Shown here one piece after another: positions 60,368 to 64,000 of a stretch of DNA of 64,000 bases. Both the position numbers and the translations under genes were made by a program. The notes beneath the pieces are model-generated. The model saw only the letters and a program-made list of their open reading frames with translations. It did not search any database and was not told the origin of the DNA. This DNA comes from Desulfobacter sp. (GTDB lineage: Bacteria > Desulfobacterota > Desulfobacteria > Desulfobacterales > Desulfobacteraceae), in assembly GCA_028768525.1 (NCBI GenBank), contig CP054837.1, forward strand, positions 682,001-746,000, given 5' to 3'. Every line of letters begins with the position of its first letter. Position 1 is the first letter of the stretch.

Positions 60368-60568
60368 CTAATCTCCTTTATTTTTCTTCCCGGTTTTCCC
60401 CACCCACAAGGTCCCCAGCACTGCAATGGAAACCAGCACCGCCACAATCACGGCAAAGGTCAGTCCGTTGCTGCCGAACCTGGGGTAAATTACAAAGGGA
60501 ACCAGGTATCCGTACAAAAACATATGAAAAATGCCGATACCGGCAATTCGTATTATGGCCCGTTTCAA
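60368..60568 (-). CDS. Small two-span membrane protein
   Basis: A 66-residue hydrophobic protein with two membrane helices (about 5 to 27, IRIAGIGIFHMFLYGYLVPFV, split here as residues 6 to 26; and about 36 to 58, FAVIVAVLVSIAVLGTLWVG) and a basic C-terminal tail (KTGKKNKGD). Its ATG overlaps the mpl stop (ATGA) and it ends 3 bases before the hemerythrin gene. The tight packing suggests a partner of one of these, perhaps a membrane dock for the hemerythrin. No known family recognised. Confidence 0.75.
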   Translation of the reverse strand: MKRAIIRIAGIGIFHMFLYGYLVPFVIYPRFGSNGLTFAVIVAVLVSIAVLGTLWVGKTGKKNKGD

Positions 60569-61965
60569 GCCAACCGCTCCAGCAACCGTTCATGGATGTT
60601 GCCGAACCCTCCGTTGGACATGATCAGGACCAGATCACCAGAACTCAGTTCAGGCACCAGAAAATCCATGATCTGGTCCGGCGTATCAAAATGTCGGGCA
60701 GCAATCCCCCGGTCTCTGATATCTTCCGCCAGGCGGGCCGGTGAAAACCGCTGCTCTTCTGGTATATTCTTTTTCACCCCGGGCGTACAGATGCAGACCA
60801 TGTCCGCCCCGTCAAAGGCCTTGGGGTACTCACTTTGAAAAATATTTCGCATGCTGGTGTTGGTCCGTGGCTCAAACACGGCCACCACCCGGCCCTCAGG
60901 GTAAAAGGGCTTAACTGCGGCAAGGGTTTCCCTTACCGCCGAAGGATGGTGGGCAAAATCATCCATCACCGTGATCCCTCTGCATAGGCCACGGATCTCC
61001 TGGCGCCGCTTAACCCCAGAGAAGGTATTCAGCCCCTGGACGATATCTTTTGGAGAAATCCCCAGCCGCCGGGCCGCCGCAATGCAGGCCGCAGCGTTCA
61101 TCATATTATGCCGGCCCTGGAGGGGGGTATCCAGTTCAACGCTTGCGGCCGGGCCGTCGATACAGGCCAGTGTCCTGCCCCGGGCGGTTTCGTGGGCCGT
61201 AATTTTCCAGTCGCCGCCATCTCCGTAGGTTTCCGCCCGGGCTCCTGCCGTTGCCAGCACCCGGTTCAGGGTTTCATTCTCCGAACAGGCAATAATGTGA
61301 CTGCTCTCCTTGATTTTGGCCGCCAGTTGCCCGAACTTTTCACAGATATGATCCAGGTCCCTGAAAATATCGGCATGGTCAAATTCAATACCCGTCATAA
61401 TGGTGATATGGGGATCATAATGCATAAACTTGGGCTCTTTGTCAAAAAAAGCCGTATCATACTCATCCCCTTCGATCACCATATAATCGCCCCCACCGAT
61501 TTTAAAGGAAGAATTGAAATCCTTTAAAATCCCCCCGATCATAAAAGAGGGGGAAAGCCCTGCGGTCTCCAGCAGATGGGCCATGATGGATGAGGTGGTG
61601 GTTTTGCCGTGGGTGCCCGTGACCAGGATAATCTTTTTGTCTCCGGCAATAAACCGGTTCACCGCCTGGGGCATGGACATATAGGGAATTTTCCGTTCCA
61701 TCACCGCCTGGGCCTCGGGGTTGTCCCGGCTCACGGCATTGCCGATGATCACCAGGTCCGGCGGTGCCTCCGAACTGATATTGGACGGATCAAACCCGGA
61801 AAAAAGCCGGATCCCCTTTTCCGCCAGAAAATCGCTCATGGGCGGATAGACATTCTGGTCCGATCCGGTCACCTCGTAGCCCATCTCCTTTAAGATGCAG
61901 GCCAGGGTGCCCATTCCCGTACCGCAGGCGGCGGTGAGATGGATTCTTTTTATGCTATCCCCCAT
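60565..61965 (-). CDS. mpl: UDP-MurNAc:L-Ala-gamma-D-Glu-meso-DAP ligase Mpl
   Basis: A 466-residue Mur ligase that joins the recycled tripeptide L-Ala-gamma-D-Glu-meso-DAP to UDP-MurNAc. The N-terminal Rossmann region with HLTAACGTGMGTLACILKEMGYEVTGSD (split at about residue 8) has the Gly-Thr-Gly-Met pattern typical of Mpl, and the ATP loop is LVTGTHGKTTTSSIMAH near 113. The catalytic carbamoyl-Lys neighbourhood VIEGDEYDTAFFDKEPKF and MDDFAHHPSAVRETL near 330 also fit Mpl rather than MurC. It starts with an overlapping TAATG after hemL and ends overlapping the 66-residue membrane gene. It connects to NamZ and the MurU-AmgK fusion as part of cell-wall recycling. Confidence 0.92.
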   Translation of the reverse strand: MGDSIKRIHLTAACGTGMGTLACILKEMGYEVTGSDQNVYPPMSDFLAEKGIRLFSGFDPSNISSEAPPDLVIIGNAVSRDNPEAQAVMERKIPYMSMPQAVNRFIAGDKKIILVTGTHGKTTTSSIMAHLLETAGLSPSFMIGGILKDFNSSFKIGGGDYMVIEGDEYDTAFFDKEPKFMHYDPHITIMTGIEFDHADIFRDLDHICEKFGQLAAKIKESSHIIACSENETLNRVLATAGARAETYGDGGDWKITAHETARGRTLACIDGPAASVELDTPLQGRHNMMNAAACIAAARRLGISPKDIVQGLNTFSGVKRRQEIRGLCRGITVMDDFAHHPSAVRETLAAVKPFYPEGRVVAVFEPRTNTSMRNIFQSEYPKAFDGADMVCICTPGVKKNIPEEQRFSPARLAEDIRDRGIAARHFDTPDQIMDFLVPELSSGDLVLIMSNGGFGNIHERLLERLA

Positions 61966-63251
61966 TAAAGCTCCGCCATCACCGCCCGGGCCGCCGCCAC
62001 AGTCTCTTCGATATCGGCATCGGTATGGGCGGCAGAAATAAAGCAGGCTTCAAACTGTGAGGGCGCCAGGTAGATCCCCTTGGCCAGCATGCCCCTGTAG
62101 AATTTGGCAAACCGGTCCAGGTCGCAGGTTTTGGCATGGTCAAAGTTGTATACTTCCCGGTCCGTGAAAAAGAACCCGGCCATGGAACCGATGTGCCCGG
62201 CCTGCAGGGGGATACCGGCGGCATCGGCGGCTTCCTTGAGGCCGATGATCAATTTGTCTGCCCGCCGGTCCATTTCCTCGTATACGGCGTCATCCTTGAG
62301 GGCCGTCAGGGTGGCGATGCCGGCGGCCATGGCCAGGGGGTTTCCCGACAAGGTGCCGGCCTGGTAAATGGATCCCACAGGGGCTATCTGCGCCATGATC
62401 TCCCGCTTTCCGCCGTAGGCGCCCACAGGCAGCCCGCCGCCGATGACCTTGCCGAAACAGGTCAGGTCCGGCGTAATATTGAAATAGCCCTGGGCGCATC
62501 CCCTGCCCCCGACCCGGAATCCGGTCATGACCTCGTCAAAAATCAACAGGATGCCATGTTTTTCCGTCAGGGCCCTCAGGGTATCCAGAAATTCCTGCCT
62601 CGGCCGGACCATACCCATGTTGCCGGCAACCGGCTCCAGAATCACACAGGCGATCTGGTCGCCCTTTTCAGCCATGAGCGCCTCAAGCCCTTCAATATCG
62701 TTATAGGTCATGGACAGGGTGTTGCGGATCACATCCTCGGGCACCCCGGGGCTGCCGGGAATGCCCAATGTGGCAATGCCGGAACCGGCGGCCACCAGCA
62801 GGGTGTCGGCATGGCCGTGGTAGCACCCGTCGAATTTCACAATCAAATCCCGCCCCGTATACCCCCGGGCCAGACGGATGGCGCTCATGGTGGCCTCCGT
62901 CCCTGAATTGACCATCCTCACCATATCCACCGAGGGCACCATATCCACCACCAGCTGGGCCAGCTCCGTTTCCAGGGCCGTGGGCGCCCCAAAACTGGTC
63001 CCGGTCTCCAGCACCTGTTTCAGCGCATCAATGACCTTGGGGGGACGGTGGCCAAGGATCAGCGGCCCCCAGGAAAGGACATAGTCAATATAGGAATTCC
63101 CGTCCGCATCATATAGCCGGCTGCCCTCCCCTTTCTCAATGAAAACAGGTTCCCCGCCCACCGAGCCGCAGGCCCGAACAGGGGAGTTGACTCCGCCGGG
63201 AATCAGATGTTTAGCCGCTTCAAACAAATCCTTGGATGTTGTCAGTCCCAT
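61965..63251 (-). CDS. hemL: Glutamate-1-semialdehyde 2,1-aminomutase
   Basis: A 428-residue PLP enzyme that makes 5-aminolevulinate from glutamate-1-semialdehyde, the C5 route to heme, siroheme and corrinoids. Family blocks: LIPGGVNSPVRACGSVGGEP near 17, YIDYVLSWGPLILGH near 53, MVNSGTEATMSAIRLARGYTGR near 118, FDGCYHGHAD near 139, and the Schiff-base Lys in LTCFGKVIGGGLPVGAYGG near 266. Length is as expected. It starts at an ATG at 63251 behind a good promoter and leads a four-gene run (hemL, mpl, membrane protein, hemerythrin). Heme supply fits the cytochrome-rich neighbourhood. Confidence 0.96.
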   Translation of the reverse strand: MGLTTSKDLFEAAKHLIPGGVNSPVRACGSVGGEPVFIEKGEGSRLYDADGNSYIDYVLSWGPLILGHRPPKVIDALKQVLETGTSFGAPTALETELAQLVVDMVPSVDMVRMVNSGTEATMSAIRLARGYTGRDLIVKFDGCYHGHADTLLVAAGSGIATLGIPGSPGVPEDVIRNTLSMTYNDIEGLEALMAEKGDQIACVILEPVAGNMGMVRPRQEFLDTLRALTEKHGILLIFDEVMTGFRVGGRGCAQGYFNITPDLTCFGKVIGGGLPVGAYGGKREIMAQIAPVGSIYQAGTLSGNPLAMAAGIATLTALKDDAVYEEMDRRADKLIIGLKEAADAAGIPLQAGHIGSMAGFFFTDREVYNFDHAKTCDLDRFAKFYRGMLAKGIYLAPSQFEACFISAAHTDADIEETVAAARAVMAEL

Positions 63252-63307
63252 AATGAGTATTCCTTATATATATGGTAAAATTCAAGAGTGGTTTCCCAAA
63301 ACACTGC

Positions 63308-63337
63308 AATATATCAAACTCGCCTTTGGGGGGTCAA
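63308..63337 (-). promoter_or_regulatory. Sigma-70 promoter of hemL
   Basis: On the minus strand TTGACC (63337-63332), 18-base spacer and TATATT (63313-63308). Start near 63300, about 50 bases before the hemL ATG. Confidence 0.65.
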
Positions 63338-63380
63338 CCGCTTTATCTTTTAATCTCCCCGGAAAATATCAAAAAAAGCA

Positions 63381-63409
63381 TTGACAACCCGTTCAATCAC
63401 TGGTATCTT
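63381..63409 (+). promoter_or_regulatory. Sigma-70 promoter of tRNA-Lys
   Basis: TTGACA (63381-63386), 17-base spacer, TATCTT (63404-63409). The start would be near 63416, 12 bases before the mature 5' end. It is divergent from the hemL promoter 44 bases away. Confidence 0.75.
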
Positions 63410-63427
63410 CCCCCACGTTGTTTTCGG

Positions 63428-63503
<76 letters not shown>

Positions 63504-63513
63504 CTCGAATACT

Positions 63514-63548
63514 AAAGGCTTTCAGCAGTTTTGCTGAAAGCCTTTTTT
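63514..63548 (+). terminator. Rho-independent terminator after tRNA-Lys
   Basis: AAAGGCTTTCAGCA (63514-63527) pairs perfectly with TGCTGAAAGCCTTT (63532-63545), four-base loop, then further T's. Confidence 0.95.
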
Positions 63549-63626
63549 GCTTTAGGGAGACCTTCCGTTTCAGCATATTAATTTTCTATAAAATTTCTGC
63601 CCCCTCGGCAAAAAAAATTGAGATTT

Positions 63627-64000
63627 CTACAGGCGTCTGGAATGATTTTTATGTCCGGACCATTTGGGCAGATTATCCTGAATTTCAATTACCCTTGCGC
63701 CATAGAAAATATGGCATGTTGGTTTAAATGAGTCCGGTACGTTGGCTGGATACCCGAAATCAAATAGTGATGGGAACGCAAGCCACATCCTGCGCCCTTC
63801 ATCGGCAATGGGGGCACCACACCTGCTGCAGCTGATTTTGCAGGGTAAAATTCTCTCACGCCGGCCCTGCTCGCTATTGTAAAAAACCAGGTGCTTCAAA
63901 CCGGCGGTAAATCTCACATGGCGTTTGTGGAAAATGGCAGCCCATTGCATAGGGGCACCATGTAATTTCTGGCAAGTCCGGCAATGGCAAATTTTCGCAT
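63627..64000 (-). CDS. GFA/CENP-V family zinc protein, 5' end outside window
   Basis: The frame enters from the right edge and ends at 63627, giving 124 codons. It opens with AKICHCRTCQKLHGAPMQW, the zinc-binding start of the GFA (glutathione-dependent formaldehyde-activating) / CENP-V domain, and continues with FTAGLKHLVFYNSEQG, CSRCGAPIADEGRRMW (second pair of Cys) and FKPTCHIFYGARV. The fold is Mss4-like and binds one or two zinc ions. Members have varied or unknown roles; formaldehyde activation should not be assumed. An internal ATG at 63950 would give a shorter protein but would lose the first zinc ligands, so the true start lies beyond the window. Perhaps 5 to 15 residues are missing. 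Confidence 0.8.
   Translation of the reverse strand, partial: AKICHCRTCQKLHGAPMQWAAIFHKRHVRFTAGLKHLVFYNSEQGRRERILPCKISCSRCGAPIADEGRRMWLAFPSLFDFGYPANVPDSFKPTCHIFYGARVIEIQDNLPKWSGHKNHSRRL

Overview
The window reads as ordinary, gene-dense chromosome from a GC-rich sulfate-reducing member of the Desulfobacterota, most likely the Desulfobacteraceae or a close family. The main reasons are a complete menaquinone reductase operon (qrcABCD), system II cytochrome c maturation genes (resB, ccsB), a selenocysteine formate dehydrogenase with NADH-dehydrogenase-like partners, many small ferredoxin-domain proteins, and an elongation factor G of the type shared by spirochaetes, planctomycetes, delta-proteobacteria and mitochondria. 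I see no phage, insertion sequence, integron or CRISPR array.

Layout. 0-3 kb: ileS (3' end outside the window), darP and a small unknown gene, all on the minus strand. 3.3-6.2 kb: an ErcA-type iron alcohol dehydrogenase followed by a hybrid histidine kinase. 6.2-9.2 kb (minus): a TPR-SPOR protein, a NupC-type nucleoside transporter and rsmG. 9.4-14.3 kb (plus): fusA, a RecA-like ATPase, a strong terminator, then an ABC_ATPase-family protein. 14.3-19.3 kb (minus): a three-gene formate dehydrogenase operon whose catalytic subunit is read through an in-frame UGA (selenocysteine) with a clear SECIS hairpin. 19.6-22.8 kb (minus): an IdeS-like secreted cysteine peptidase with a C-terminal sorting signal, and a PlsC-hydrolase fusion. 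23-27.6 kb: NIL-ferredoxin, mnmA and mtaB (tRNA modification), djlA-like, a small membrane protein and a BON lipoprotein. 27.6-33.9 kb (minus): lipase-like gene, guaB, dnaE. 34-36.5 kb: ferredoxin-nitroreductase, YciO/YrdC protein, sppA. 36.6-40.3 kb (minus): hisC-cmk-rpsA. 40.5-48.7 kb (plus): namZ, an RNase H-like gene, plsB, a MurU-AmgK fusion, dapB and a DUF1232-DnaJ gene. 48.7-51.5 kb: Na/Pi cotransporter, a small membrane protein, hsp20. 51.6-56.8 kb (minus): qrcABCD plus a 52-residue gene after qrcD. 57-59.3 kb (minus): resB-ccsB. 59.6-63.3 kb (minus): hemL-mpl-membrane protein-hemerythrin and an Arg-rich small protein. 63.4 kb: tRNA-Lys(CUU); the window ends inside a GFA-family gene.

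How it fits together. Periplasmic electrons from hydrogen or formate would enter the menaquinone pool through Qrc, whose cytochrome needs ResB/CcsB. The cytoplasmic formate dehydrogenase would exchange formate electrons with NAD(H) and perhaps ferredoxin. NamZ, the MurU-AmgK fusion and Mpl, in separate transcription units, outline a peptidoglycan recycling route. PlsB and the PlsC-like fusion belong to lipid synthesis.

The most notable points are the selenocysteine readthrough (two apparent open frames are one gene), the IdeS-like peptidase with a VPLP-type C-terminal signal, the fused MurU-AmgK enzyme, a hemerythrin lacking both His ligands of one iron site, an RNase H-like protein lacking one catalytic aspartate, and the small conserved-looking gene at the end of the qrc operon.
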